A stretch of DNA of 64,000 nt from Emticicia sp031378345 (GTDB lineage Bacteria; Bacteroidota; Bacteroidia; Cytophagales; Spirosomataceae). Positions 16,585 to 24,369 of the stretch are shown here, piece after piece. Each line of letters begins with the position of its first letter. The first letter of the stretch is position 1. The notes below the pieces were generated by a model. It was not told the origin of the DNA and ran no database searches. It saw only the letters and a program-made list of their open reading frames with translations. Location: contig JANNDY010000036.1 in the NCBI GenBank assembly GCA_031378345.1, positions 62,001 through 126,000 on the forward strand. Reading direction: 5' to 3'. The position numbers and the translations under genes were made by a program.

Positions 16585-17463
16585 ATGACCATTTTTTCTT
16601 TACATAAAGGCAAGTCACCCGAAATACAGGCATTTCCGCACTTGATTGAGTTTTTTCGTAAAAAGATTCAGCAGGTGCAGCCCAACTCTATGCCTATCAA
16701 AGAAAGTCATGGTTTGAAAATATTGTTTATTTTGGAAGGCAAATTTGAGTGGAATATTGATAATCAAGCAGTTACAGCCTATCCGAATGATGTTGTTTTG
16801 GCTTTTCCTAAACAAAGCTTTGGTGGTTTGAAAGAAATGTGGGATGTGGGCGTAGTTGCTTCCATCACTATAAATCCTCGTTTTTTCTCGGAAGACGGCG
16901 AGCTGATTTTGGGCGAATGGAGTAGCATTTCGGAAATTGAGCAAAGGCTAATTGGCAAACTTTTTTCGTTGAATAAAAAACCGCTTTTGCAAAACTTCAA
17001 ACAATTGGGTGAAATTCTGCAAAACCTTGAAAATGAGGTATTTAACAGCGAATTAGGCTTCAAAACTCGCATCAATCATTTGCTTGACGAACTGCTAATC
17101 ACAACCGCCCGACAACTTAGCAAACAAGATAACCAACGACGAGATTTTCCTCAAACATTTCAGAAATTAGACCAAATTTTGCGTGAAAACCTCGCTCACC
17201 CTTGGACTGTGGAAGAAATGGCAGTAATTATGGGTTTGGGGACAACGGCTTTCAACGAAAAAGTAAAAACATATTCGGGTTTTTCACCACTCAATTATTT
17301 GATAAATTTGAGAATTTCAGAAGCCATTCGCCTACTAAAATCAACAACTATTAGCTTGACAGACATTGCCTTAGATACAGGATTTTATTCGTCGCAGCAT
17401 TTTTCAACAACATTCAAAAAACTAACAGGTTATACACCGGGGCATTATAGGAAAAATGAGTGA
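16585..17463 (+). CDS. AraC-family transcriptional regulator
   Basis: A 292-residue DNA-binding regulator. The N-terminal part (about 1-160) looks like a cupin-type ligand-binding domain (HGLKILFILEGKFEWNIDNQ; AVTAYPNDVVLAFPKQSFGG). The C-terminal AraC domain (about 190-290) has both helix-turn-helix units, the second matching the family pattern SLTDIALDTGFYSSQHFSTTFKKLTGYTPGHYRK. It diverges from the first SusC and is followed after 85 bp by the second FGGY kinase, so it likely controls this sugar-acid locus. Its stop codon sits within an intergenic repeat hairpin. Confidence 0.93.
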   Translation: MTIFSLHKGKSPEIQAFPHLIEFFRKKIQQVQPNSMPIKESHGLKILFILEGKFEWNIDNQAVTAYPNDVVLAFPKQSFGGLKEMWDVGVVASITINPRFFSEDGELILGEWSSISEIEQRLIGKLFSLNKKPLLQNFKQLGEILQNLENEVFNSELGFKTRINHLLDELLITTARQLSKQDNQRRDFPQTFQKLDQILRENLAHPWTVEEMAVIMGLGTTAFNEKVKTYSGFSPLNYLINLRISEAIRLLKSTTISLTDIALDTGFYSSQHFSTTFKKLTGYTPGHYRKNE

Positions 17464-17544
17464 TTTAGTGAATGGGTGATTATACATAAACGTAATTAAA
17501 ATCGCTCATTCACTAAATCACTCATTCACTAATTCACTCATTAG
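17453..17544. repeat. Intergenic repeat hairpin, locus 4 (overlaps AraC stop codon)
   Basis: aatgagtgatttagtgaatg (17455-17474) has a perfect 20-bp inverted copy at 17507-17526; the pairing extends to 27 bp with two mismatches. Further inverted words (cactaattcactcatt) follow to 17542. The first copy contains the stop codon of the AraC gene, and the block ends just before the ATG of the second FGGY kinase. Confidence 0.85.
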
Positions 17545-17548
17545 ATTT

Positions 17549-19075
17549 ATGGAAACAATCATAACCATCGACATCGAAACAACGGCGGTACGAATCATCG
17601 CTTTTGACCTAAAAGGCAAGCAAATTGCTACCCGAAAAGGCACATATCCTACTTTTCATACCCAGCCAGATTATAGTGAACAAGACCCCGAACAGGTTTT
17701 TATCACTGTACTTTTTGTGCTGAAAGGCTTGCTCAATGACCCTGTTTTTATGAAAAAAAACAAGGTTTTGTCAATAGTTTTTAGCTCTTCGATGCACAGC
17801 GTTTTGCCAGTTGATAAAAATGGCATTCCGCTGGGCAATGCCATCATTTGGGCAGATAATCGGGCGAGCAAAGAGGCAACCGAATTGAAAAACTCTGCTT
17901 TGGGTATTGAAATTTATCGAGCAACTGGCACGCCCATTCACCCGATGTCGCCTTTAGCAAAAATCACTTGGATAAAAAACCACGACCCCGAACGCTTTGC
18001 CAAAACAAGTAAATTTATTTCGCTGAAAGAGTATATTTTGCATCAATTTACAGGCGAATATTTAATTGATTACAGTTTGGCTTCGGCAACGGGGCTTTTC
18101 AATATTCATGAATTGAAATGGGAACAAAAATCTTTAAATTTTGCTGGAATTTCGAGTAGCCATCTTTCCGAACCAACTTCAATTTTTAATGCTGACATGA
18201 AACTTCGTCCAGCTTTAGCAAAATCATTGCGACTTTCGGACAAAACAAAATTGATTATTGGTAGTAGTGATGGTTGCTTGGCAACGCTCGGCTCAGGGGT
18301 TGTGGGTGAAGGACAAGCCACTATTTCAATAACTTCGAGCGGTGCTGTTAGGGTGGCAGGAAAGGAAGTTTTGCAAGACGAAAAGCAACGGTTTTTTAAT
18401 TATATTCTCGACAAAGGGCATTATATTTCAGGAGGACCCAGCAATAATGGAGGTGTTGCTTTTGAGTGGTTTGCTCGGCAATTTGGCAATTTTAATAATG
18501 GTTTAGATTTTGAAGATGCTCTCAATGATTTGTTCAAAGATGCTTCACAGGTAGCTACGGGGGCAAATGGCTTGCTTTTTCTGCCTTATTTATTAGGAGA
18601 AAGAGCTCCACTTTGGAACGCCAACGCTCGTGGTGTTTATTTTGGAATTAATATTACACATGAGCAACAGCATTTTGTGCGGGCAACGATTGAAGGCATT
18701 TTGTTTGAAATTTATAGCATCGGAAAAATGCTTCAAACCTACCGAAAAATTGATAATTTGTATGTCAATGGTACTTATGCAACGCTGCCACTTTGGTCGC
18801 AAATCATTTCGGATATGTTCGGAAAGCAGGTCAATATCAACGACAACCACGACAGTGCCAATGTCGGAGCGGCAATGTTGGCTTTGACCGAAATGGGTGT
18901 TTTTGGTACATTAGAAGAAGCTGCCAAAACGATTCAATCATCAAAAATTTATCAACCAAATCAAGTAAATCATCAAAAATACCAGAAATTCTATGCCATT
19001 TTTGAGAGATTGAGCCATAAACTCGAAGAAGAGTTTGATTTGATTGCCGAATTGCAACAAAATCAAGGGGAATAA
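17549..19075 (+). CDS. FGGY-family carbohydrate kinase paralogue with altered phosphate-binding motif
   Basis: A 508-residue FGGY kinase homologue of the gene at 9023-10426, with shared blocks IWADNRA, TGTPIHP, SLASATGLFNI, LGERAPLWN. The catalytic-Asp region GSSDGCLATLG is kept. Two normally conserved sites differ: the N-terminal DIGTT is DIETT (Glu10 replaces Gly), and the C-terminal glycine-rich signature SGGFAKSDFW becomes NGTYATLPLW. It may therefore be a weak kinase, a kinase with different nucleotide handling, or a sensor-like paralogue. It follows the AraC regulator on the plus strand. No signal peptide. Substrate unknown; gluconate is a guess from context. Confidence 0.8.
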   Translation: METIITIDIETTAVRIIAFDLKGKQIATRKGTYPTFHTQPDYSEQDPEQVFITVLFVLKGLLNDPVFMKKNKVLSIVFSSSMHSVLPVDKNGIPLGNAIIWADNRASKEATELKNSALGIEIYRATGTPIHPMSPLAKITWIKNHDPERFAKTSKFISLKEYILHQFTGEYLIDYSLASATGLFNIHELKWEQKSLNFAGISSSHLSEPTSIFNADMKLRPALAKSLRLSDKTKLIIGSSDGCLATLGSGVVGEGQATISITSSGAVRVAGKEVLQDEKQRFFNYILDKGHYISGGPSNNGGVAFEWFARQFGNFNNGLDFEDALNDLFKDASQVATGANGLLFLPYLLGERAPLWNANARGVYFGINITHEQQHFVRATIEGILFEIYSIGKMLQTYRKIDNLYVNGTYATLPLWSQIISDMFGKQVNINDNHDSANVGAAMLALTEMGVFGTLEEAAKTIQSSKIYQPNQVNHQKYQKFYAIFERLSHKLEEEFDLIAELQQNQGE

Positions 19076-19121
19076 TTATCTTGCGTATGACAATTAGTTG
19101 TGCGTCATTTTATAAAACAAA

Positions 19122-19673
19122 ATGGTACTCGAAAAATATTCATCAAGTTGGGTTAAAGCTTATACAAATATTAAAAGTGATATTGATAATGTCTTAGAGG
19201 GACTTGCATATACAATTGAACACGTGGGAAGTACTTCTGTACCAGATTTGGATTCAAAGCCAATAATCGACATTGATATTATCTATTCGAATCAAGTAGA
19301 TTTTGAAAAAATAAAATTGGGCTTGAAAAAAATAGGATATTACTATAATGGCAATCAGGGAATTGAAGACCGGGAGGTATTTAAAAGGAATGGTAAAATG
19401 ACAAGCGAAATATTAGACACCGTAAAGCATCATCTTTATGTTTGCCCAGTTCAAAGTAAGGCATTGGAAAGACACATTTTATTTCGAAATTTTTTAAGAA
19501 AAAATGATTGGGCAAGATTAAAATATCAACAAATGAAATATGAATTGGCTGAAAAGGCCAATCAGGATAGAAAAATATATGCTTCTTTGAAAGAACTTCA
19601 TCTTAATGATTTTATCGACTCAATTATAGACGAAGAAAAACGAACGTACAGCATGGGCTTGTGGCAAGCATAA
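19122..19673 (+). CDS. GrpB-family protein (UPF0157)
   Basis: Nucleotidyltransferase-fold protein of 183 residues. The family signature is clear: YTIEHVGSTSVPDLDSKPIIDIDI (about residues 34-57), which contains the GSTS and D-x-D elements of the fold, and HHLYVCPVQSKALERHILFRNFLR (about 107-130). The cellular role of this family is not well defined; related toxins/antitoxins and CoaE fusions are known in other bacteria. It stands alone 46 bp after the second kinase, and nothing in the neighbourhood suggests a partner. Cytosolic. Family assignment is firm. Confidence 0.9.
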   Translation: MVLEKYSSSWVKAYTNIKSDIDNVLEGLAYTIEHVGSTSVPDLDSKPIIDIDIIYSNQVDFEKIKLGLKKIGYYYNGNQGIEDREVFKRNGKMTSEILDTVKHHLYVCPVQSKALERHILFRNFLRKNDWARLKYQQMKYELAEKANQDRKIYASLKELHLNDFIDSIIDEEKRTYSMGLWQA

Positions 19674-19840
19674 GTAATTAAACATTTGGAATATTATTGG
19701 GTATTAGTTTAGGTTGAAGTAAACTTTGATGAGAATTAGGAATAAACATAAAATTTGTTAACTTTATTGAGCGGACGTTCAAGCAGACGAGTTTCAAACC
19801 CCACCTACCACACCCTCTGTTCGCAATCAATCTTTTCAAC

Positions 19841-19877
19841 AAAAAAAGCGATAAACCTTTCGATTTATCGCCTTTTT
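19841..19877 (-). terminator. Intrinsic terminator of atpG
   Basis: The stem gcgataaa (19848-19855) with tttatcgc (19864-19871), 8-nt loop, extended by A/T pairs on both sides. On the minus strand it follows the atpG stop codon by about 20 bp and ends in a seven-T run. A classic rho-independent terminator. Confidence 0.85.
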
Positions 19878-19897
19878 CAAAATATCTATTAAACATT

Positions 19898-20779
19898 CTA
19901 TTGTCCTTTCAAAGCCTCAGCACCACCAACAATTTCCAAAATTTCATTTGTAATTGCTGCTTGACGGCTACGGTTATACTCAATTTTCAGAGAGCGTAAC
20001 AATTCATTAGCATTGTCGGTTGCTTTATCCATGGCAGTCATTCTGGCACCATGTTCCGAGGCATTTGATTCCAAAACAGATTTATATAATTGCATTTTGA
20101 TTGCTTTTGGCATCAATTCCAATACAATTTGTTCTTCTGAAGGCTCAAAAAGATAATCCGTTTTGGCAGCTTTTGCGTCATTCTTTTTATCAACCATGGG
20201 CAACATTTGCTCAATACGAATAATCTGCGTAGCAACATTCTTGAATTCGTTAAAAACCAATTCTACTACATCATACTTTCCTTCGGCAAATGCTTCCATT
20301 ACTTCCTCAGCACCTTGACGGGCAATAGCAAAACTTAGGCGTTGGAAAATATCCATGTAGCCTGTATTTGTCTTAAAACCACGTTTTAGCAATGTATCAC
20401 CACCTTTTTTTCCCAAAGGCATGATTTCAACATTTCCTTTGGCAGCCTGAGAAGGATATTTTTCGCTGATATGTGCTTGAGCAGCTTTCACAACATTAGC
20501 GTTGAAAGCCCCACAAAGTCCACGGTCTGATGTTACAACAATGACCAAAACTTTTTCTACCGAACGCACTTTTGTATATGGACTTGAAGCTCCCACTTCG
20601 GTATTTGCCGAAACAGTGGAAATCAATTCGTTCAACTTTGTTGCGTACGGACGCATTTGAATAATAGCATCTTGAGCACGACGAAGTTTCGCCGCAGATA
20701 CCATTTTCATTGCTTTGGTAATTTGTGTTGTCGAATTTACCGAAACAATTCTATTTCTAACTTCTTTTAATGAAGGCAT
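19898..20779 (-). CDS. atpG: F1Fo ATP synthase gamma subunit
   Basis: Central rotating stalk of the F1 motor. The 293-residue length is standard. The N-terminal coiled coil (MPSLKEVRNRIVSVNSTTQITKAMKMVSAAKLRRAQ) and the C-terminal coiled coil (ARMTAMDKATDNANELLRSLKIEYNRSRQAAITNEILEIVGGAEAL) that form the shaft are intact, as is the globular region VTSDRGLCGAFNANV. It lies 96 bp downstream of atpA and is followed by a strong terminator, so this is an atpA-atpG two-gene unit here; no other ATP synthase subunit is in the window. Confidence 0.97.
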   Translation of the reverse strand: MPSLKEVRNRIVSVNSTTQITKAMKMVSAAKLRRAQDAIIQMRPYATKLNELISTVSANTEVGASSPYTKVRSVEKVLVIVVTSDRGLCGAFNANVVKAAQAHISEKYPSQAAKGNVEIMPLGKKGGDTLLKRGFKTNTGYMDIFQRLSFAIARQGAEEVMEAFAEGKYDVVELVFNEFKNVATQIIRIEQMLPMVDKKNDAKAAKTDYLFEPSEEQIVLELMPKAIKMQLYKSVLESNASEHGARMTAMDKATDNANELLRSLKIEYNRSRQAAITNEILEIVGGAEALKGQ

Positions 20780-20785
20780 AATTCT

Positions 20786-20876
20786 AAAAATTAAGAATGT
20801 AGAATGTAGAATTAAGAATTAATGATGCTGAAAAAACATTCTTAATTCTTAATTCTCAATTCTTAATTATATTTAT
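20786..20876. repeat. Intergenic repeat hairpin, locus 5 (atpA-atpG junction)
   Basis: The spacer is built from near-copies of ttaagaatg, tagaatg and aattaagaatt on the left (20790-20822) and their complements cattcttaattcttaattct on the right (from 20837). The two halves can fold into an imperfect stem with a loop of about 14 nt. It fills almost the whole space between atpA and atpG and would be part of their shared transcript. Confidence 0.75.
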
Positions 20877-22453
20877 TAAGCGTATTTCTCTGCTAATTCT
20901 TTACCAACTTTCTTGATGATGTCAGTTACAGAATCGTCCAATTTTCCTGCTCCAAGCTTCTCCAAAACCTCTGGATTTTGTGCTTTTAGTAATAAGGTAA
21001 ATTCTGTTTCGTATTCTTTTGCTCGGCTAACTGGCACTTTGTCCATCACACCATTGATTGAGGCATATATTACAGCTACTTGGTCAGCTACTGGAACTGG
21101 CGAAAACTGTGCTTGCTTCAAAATCTCTTGGTTACGACGACCTCTTTCGATAGTCAAACGAGTGGCAGCATCAAGGTCAGAACCGAACTTAGAGAAAGCC
21201 TCCAATTCACGGAATTGTGCTTGGTCAAGTTTCAATGTTCCTGCAACTTTCTTCATTGACTTGATTTGAGCATTTCCTCCTACACGTGATACCGAGATAC
21301 CCACGTTGATAGCTGGACGAATACCTGCATTAAACAAGTTTGATTCCAAGAAAATCTGACCGTCAGTAATCGAAATTACGTTAGTCGGAATATATGCCGA
21401 AACGTCACCTGCTTGTGTTTCAATAATCGGAAGGGCTGTTAATGAACCACCACCTTTTACTTTACCTTTCAACGAAGGAGGTAAATCGTTCATTTCTCTT
21501 GCAATCGAATCATCAGAGCTGATTTTTGCAGCACGCTCCAGCAAACGACTGTGTAGATAGAAAACGTCGCCAGGATATGCTTCACGTCCTGGAGGACGAC
21601 GAAGTAATAGAGAAACTTCACGGTAAGCAACTGCTTGCTTCGACAAATCGTCATAAATAACCAATGCTGCACGACCAGTATCACGGAAATATTCGCCAAT
21701 GGCTGCACCTGTAAATGGAGCAAAGAATTGCATTGGAGAAGGGTCAGCCGCACCTGCATTTACGATAACTGTATAGTCCATTGCTCCATATCTACGAAGT
21801 GTTTGTTCAACAGCTTTCACAGTAGATGCTTTCTGACCACAAGCTACATATATACAATATACTGGCTCGCCTTTATCGAAAAACTCTTTTTGATTAATAA
21901 TCGTATCAATACAAACTGCAGTTTTTCCAGTTTGACGGTCACCGATAATTAACTCACGTTGTCCACGACCGATCGGAATCATGGCATCAATAGATTTGAT
22001 ACCTGTTTGCAAAGGTTCGGTTACAGGCTGACGATAGATTACGCCTGGTGCTTTACGCTCCAAAGGCATTTCGAAAGTTTCGCCTTGAATCGGGCCATTT
22101 CCGTCGATAGGTTCTGCCAAAGTATTCACAACACGACCAATGATACCTTCACCTACTTTTACAGAGGCAATTTCACCTGTACGTTTTACTGTTGCTCCTT
22201 CTTTGATACCTGACGAATCACCCAAAAGTACCGCTCCTACGTTGTCTTCTTCGAGGTTAAGTGCAAGGGCTTTTAAGCCGTTTTCAAATGCCAGCAATTC
22301 ACCGGCTTGAACTTTTGATAAACCATATATACGTGCCACGCCGTCACCGACTTGTAGCACAGTACCAACTTCTTCGAGTTCGGCTTCGGTTCTTGAACCT
22401 GCTAACTGCTCACGCAAGATTGCCGAAACTTCATCTGGTCTGACTGATGCCAT
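20876..22453 (-). CDS. atpA: F1Fo ATP synthase alpha subunit
   Basis: Non-catalytic nucleotide-binding subunit of F1. The 525-residue protein carries the P-loop GDRQTGKT (171-178), the ALVIYDDLSKQAVAYR Walker B region, the signature PAINVGISVSRVGG and a full C-terminal helical domain. I chose the ATG at 22451-22453 (MASVRPDEVS), which fits the family start; the open frame extends 30 residues upstream through a repeat hairpin and that extension is not protein-like. Transcribed with atpG. The delta subunit gene that often precedes atpA is absent: the next gene upstream is comB on the opposite strand. Confidence 0.97.
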   Translation of the reverse strand: MASVRPDEVSAILREQLAGSRTEAELEEVGTVLQVGDGVARIYGLSKVQAGELLAFENGLKALALNLEEDNVGAVLLGDSSGIKEGATVKRTGEIASVKVGEGIIGRVVNTLAEPIDGNGPIQGETFEMPLERKAPGVIYRQPVTEPLQTGIKSIDAMIPIGRGQRELIIGDRQTGKTAVCIDTIINQKEFFDKGEPVYCIYVACGQKASTVKAVEQTLRRYGAMDYTVIVNAGAADPSPMQFFAPFTGAAIGEYFRDTGRAALVIYDDLSKQAVAYREVSLLLRRPPGREAYPGDVFYLHSRLLERAAKISSDDSIAREMNDLPPSLKGKVKGGGSLTALPIIETQAGDVSAYIPTNVISITDGQIFLESNLFNAGIRPAINVGISVSRVGGNAQIKSMKKVAGTLKLDQAQFRELEAFSKFGSDLDAATRLTIERGRRNQEILKQAQFSPVPVADQVAVIYASINGVMDKVPVSRAKEYETEFTLLLKAQNPEVLEKLGAGKLDDSVTDIIKKVGKELAEKYA

Positions 22454-22486
22454 ATAATTTTTGATGAGTTTTGAATGTAGAACTAA

Positions 22487-22582
22487 AAATGAGTGAATGA
22501 TAGAATGAGCGAATGATAGAATTTTAAGAAGAATATCCTTCAATAATATTCAAACATCGTATCATTCGCTCATTCTATCATT
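22487..22582. repeat. Intergenic repeat hairpin, locus 6 (atpA leader)
   Basis: A perfect 23-bp inverted repeat: aatgatagaatgagcgaatg plus ata at 22496-22518, and its complement at 22560-22582, with a 41-nt loop. The left arm is itself a partial tandem (gaatgatagaatgagcgaatgatagaa). It lies 43-130 bp upstream of the atpA start codon; if the promoter is beyond it, the atpA leader RNA would contain the hairpin. Confidence 0.85.
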
Positions 22583-22802
22583 AGATTTTCGGGTGCAAAA
22601 TTACGATAGTATTTTCACAATTCCGATATTTTGATTAAAAAAAGATTAAAAAGGTAGGATTATTTTTAGAATTTCGGTGGAAGTATAGAAATTAATTTTA
22701 AAAAAATATGTCAAAAACTTTTTTTGACATTATTATGAAACCTCGTTTAGACTTTTTCAGCATTTTTTGGCATCTTTGCCGAAAATTAATTTGACATTTT
22801 TA

Positions 22803-23510
22803 ATGAAAAACATTGACGTTTGCCTAACTCCTGATTTATTACATTTGCATAATATTGAAAATTCGATTGTCATAGTTACTGATATTTTCAGGGCTACTTC
22901 GTGCATGGTTACGGGCTTTGCTTATGGTGTAAAAGCCATTATTCCTGTCGAAACAGTAGAAGAATGTAAACAATTGCAGGAAAAAGGCTACATTGCTGCC
23001 GCCGAGCGTGATGCTAAAAAAGTAGAAGGTTTCGACCTCGACAACTCGCCTTTTAGCTATATGAATGAAAAATTGATTGGTGAAAAAATCGCTATGACAA
23101 CCACCAACGGCACGCACTCTATTACGATGGCGAAAGGCTCGGCAGTGAAAGTTTTGATTGGTGCTTTTTTGAACTTAAATGCCATCGTAGAATACCTAAA
23201 AACTCAACCTTACGATGTACTCGTACTGTGTGCTGGTTGGAAAGGCAAAGTAAATCTGGAAGATACACTATTTGCAGGTGCAGTTGTTGATGCTGTAAAT
23301 GACGAATATTTTGTGGCAGAAGATAGTGCCATTTTAGCGATGCGAATGTACCAACAAGCAAAAGATGATATGCTGGGTTATTTGGCAAATTCCTCGCACA
23401 TTCGTCGTTTGCAACGTTTGGGTATTAATAAAGATATTAGCTATTGCTTGCAAAAAGATTTATATGATGTTGTACCTGTGCTTAGAGGAAATGAGTTGGT
23501 GAATATGTAA
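22803..23510 (+). CDS. comB: 2-phosphosulfolactate phosphatase family protein
   Basis: ComB-type phosphatase of 235 residues, named for the step 2-phosphosulfolactate to sulfolactate in coenzyme M synthesis. Bacteria with this family do not make coenzyme M; the enzyme may serve a sulfolactate-derived or other phosphoester pathway, for example sulfonolipid-related metabolism in Bacteroidota, which is only a suggestion. Family motifs: VVTDIFRATSCMVTGFAYGV-like region near residue 20, AAERDAKKVEGFDLDNSP, TTTNGTHSI and VLCAGWKGKVNLEDTLFAGAVV. The ATG at 22803 is preferred over 22767 because the extra 12 residues are not conserved-looking. It stands alone on the plus strand. Confidence 0.9.
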   Translation: MKNIDVCLTPDLLHLHNIENSIVIVTDIFRATSCMVTGFAYGVKAIIPVETVEECKQLQEKGYIAAAERDAKKVEGFDLDNSPFSYMNEKLIGEKIAMTTTNGTHSITMAKGSAVKVLIGAFLNLNAIVEYLKTQPYDVLVLCAGWKGKVNLEDTLFAGAVVDAVNDEYFVAEDSAILAMRMYQQAKDDMLGYLANSSHIRRLQRLGINKDISYCLQKDLYDVVPVLRGNELVNM

Positions 23511-23587
23511 AACTCCACAGTCATTTTCTTACAAAGGCATCCCTTTGAACATGTAACTAACTAATAATAAGAAAGTTACGTCAAAAT

Positions 23588-23635
23588 AAAACCCCGAATA
23601 TGTTCAAATTTGGCATATATCGAGGTTTTTCGTAT
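23588..23635 (+). terminator. Intrinsic terminator of comB
   Basis: aaaaccccgaatatg (23588-23602) pairs imperfectly with catatatcgaggtttt (23614-23629), loop of about 11 nt, followed by a T-rich tail. It lies about 80 bp after the comB stop codon. Since IS debris follows, one arm could instead be part of an IS end. Confidence 0.6.
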
Positions 23636-23664
23636 TTTGTGTCTGCGAAAACTTAAAAATACAG

Positions 23665-23820
23665 ATGCAATATACACGACCTCAATTCTCCAAACTTTAC
23701 CAAATTGATTGGGCATCTCCGTACTTATTCAAGAAGAAGACACAAATTGAGACAATTTATCAGACCATTGATTGGGAAAGTTTAGTAAAACTTTTACCAC
23801 CTAAAAAGCGAATGTCTTGA
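23665..23820 (+). pseudogene. Truncated N-terminus of an IS5/IS1182-type transposase
   Basis: An open frame of 51 codons begins MQYTRPQFSKLYQIDWASPY and continues QIETIYQTIDWESLVKLLPP before a TGA at 23818-23820. This matches my memory of the N-terminal region of Bacteroidota DDE transposases of the IS5/IS1182 superfamily, whose full length is several hundred residues. The DDE catalytic core is absent. The 370 bp that follow (23821-24189) contain no open frame of note; a weak stretch at about 23920-24050 reads NKWLKFTQKVEK then, past a stop codon, LYFFKKIQLFKGSLFQP and might be the decayed C-terminus. Family level is tentative. Confidence 0.65.
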
Positions 23821-24189
23821 GCAGTCCCGATAGTCAAATGACGGAAAAAGCTCGCAAATCAAAGTAAAATAGCAGCCTAAGCGTTGAAAAACTTATTAAA
23901 AGCCTTTTCCAAAACAAATGGCTTAAATTTACCCAAAAAGTAGAAAAGTAGCAGGCAAAAATCGTATTAGAAAACAAATTGTACTTTTTTAAGAAAATAC
24001 AACTTTTCAAGGGAAGCCTCTTTCAACCAATAAATTACCAAACCATTCGGAAATAAATTATCATGCAGGCAACTCAAATACTCTCAATGCAGGTTTTGAG
24101 GTTGGGGTAGGAAATATTTTTAAAGCAAAAACCAGCAACAGAAACCTTGTCTGGATTGAGCCGTTTTGAAAAGTAATTTTATGTAGAAT

Positions 24190-24349
24190 AGACTTCTTGC
24201 GAAAGTCTTTTATGATTGAAAAATTGTAAATTTTCGCTCGAAAATTGAATAAATTTTGAAAGCGTAGCACCGCTAAAGTTGAAAAAAAAGCTCAGTTTAT
24301 AGCCGAAAAGGTGCTATTTTACGACCTAAACGACTTTTGCAAGAAGTCT
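24190..24349. mobile_element. MITE-like or deleted IS element, 160 bp
   Basis: Bounded by inverted repeats agacttcttgcgaaagtct (24190-24208) and acgacttttgcaagaagtct (24330-24349), which match over about 20 bp with two mismatches. Both ends are flanked by aat, consistent with a 3-bp target duplication. The interior has no coding potential. It begins about 20 bp beyond the deoR stop codon. An internal inverted pair (gtagcacc / ggtgcta) supports a structured, non-coding element. It may be a deletion derivative of an insertion sequence. Confidence 0.7.
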
Positions 24350-24369
24350 AATATCTAATTGATACAATT

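Noticed and set aside
19122..19673. Toxin-antitoxin or defence role for the GrpB-like protein
   Set aside because: It has a nucleotidyltransferase-like fold but no partner gene, and the family is not tied to defence.
19678..19896. Minus-strand open frame of 72 codons downstream of atpG
   Set aside because: It runs through the atpG terminator hairpin and has no motif, so I treat it as chance.
20876..22543. Longer atpA start at 22543
   Set aside because: The extra 30 codons run through the repeat hairpin and are not ATP-synthase-like; MASVRPDE fits the family start.
24061..24270. Minus-strand open frame of 69 codons near the deoR gene
   Set aside because: It overlaps the end of the MITE-like element and shows no family features.
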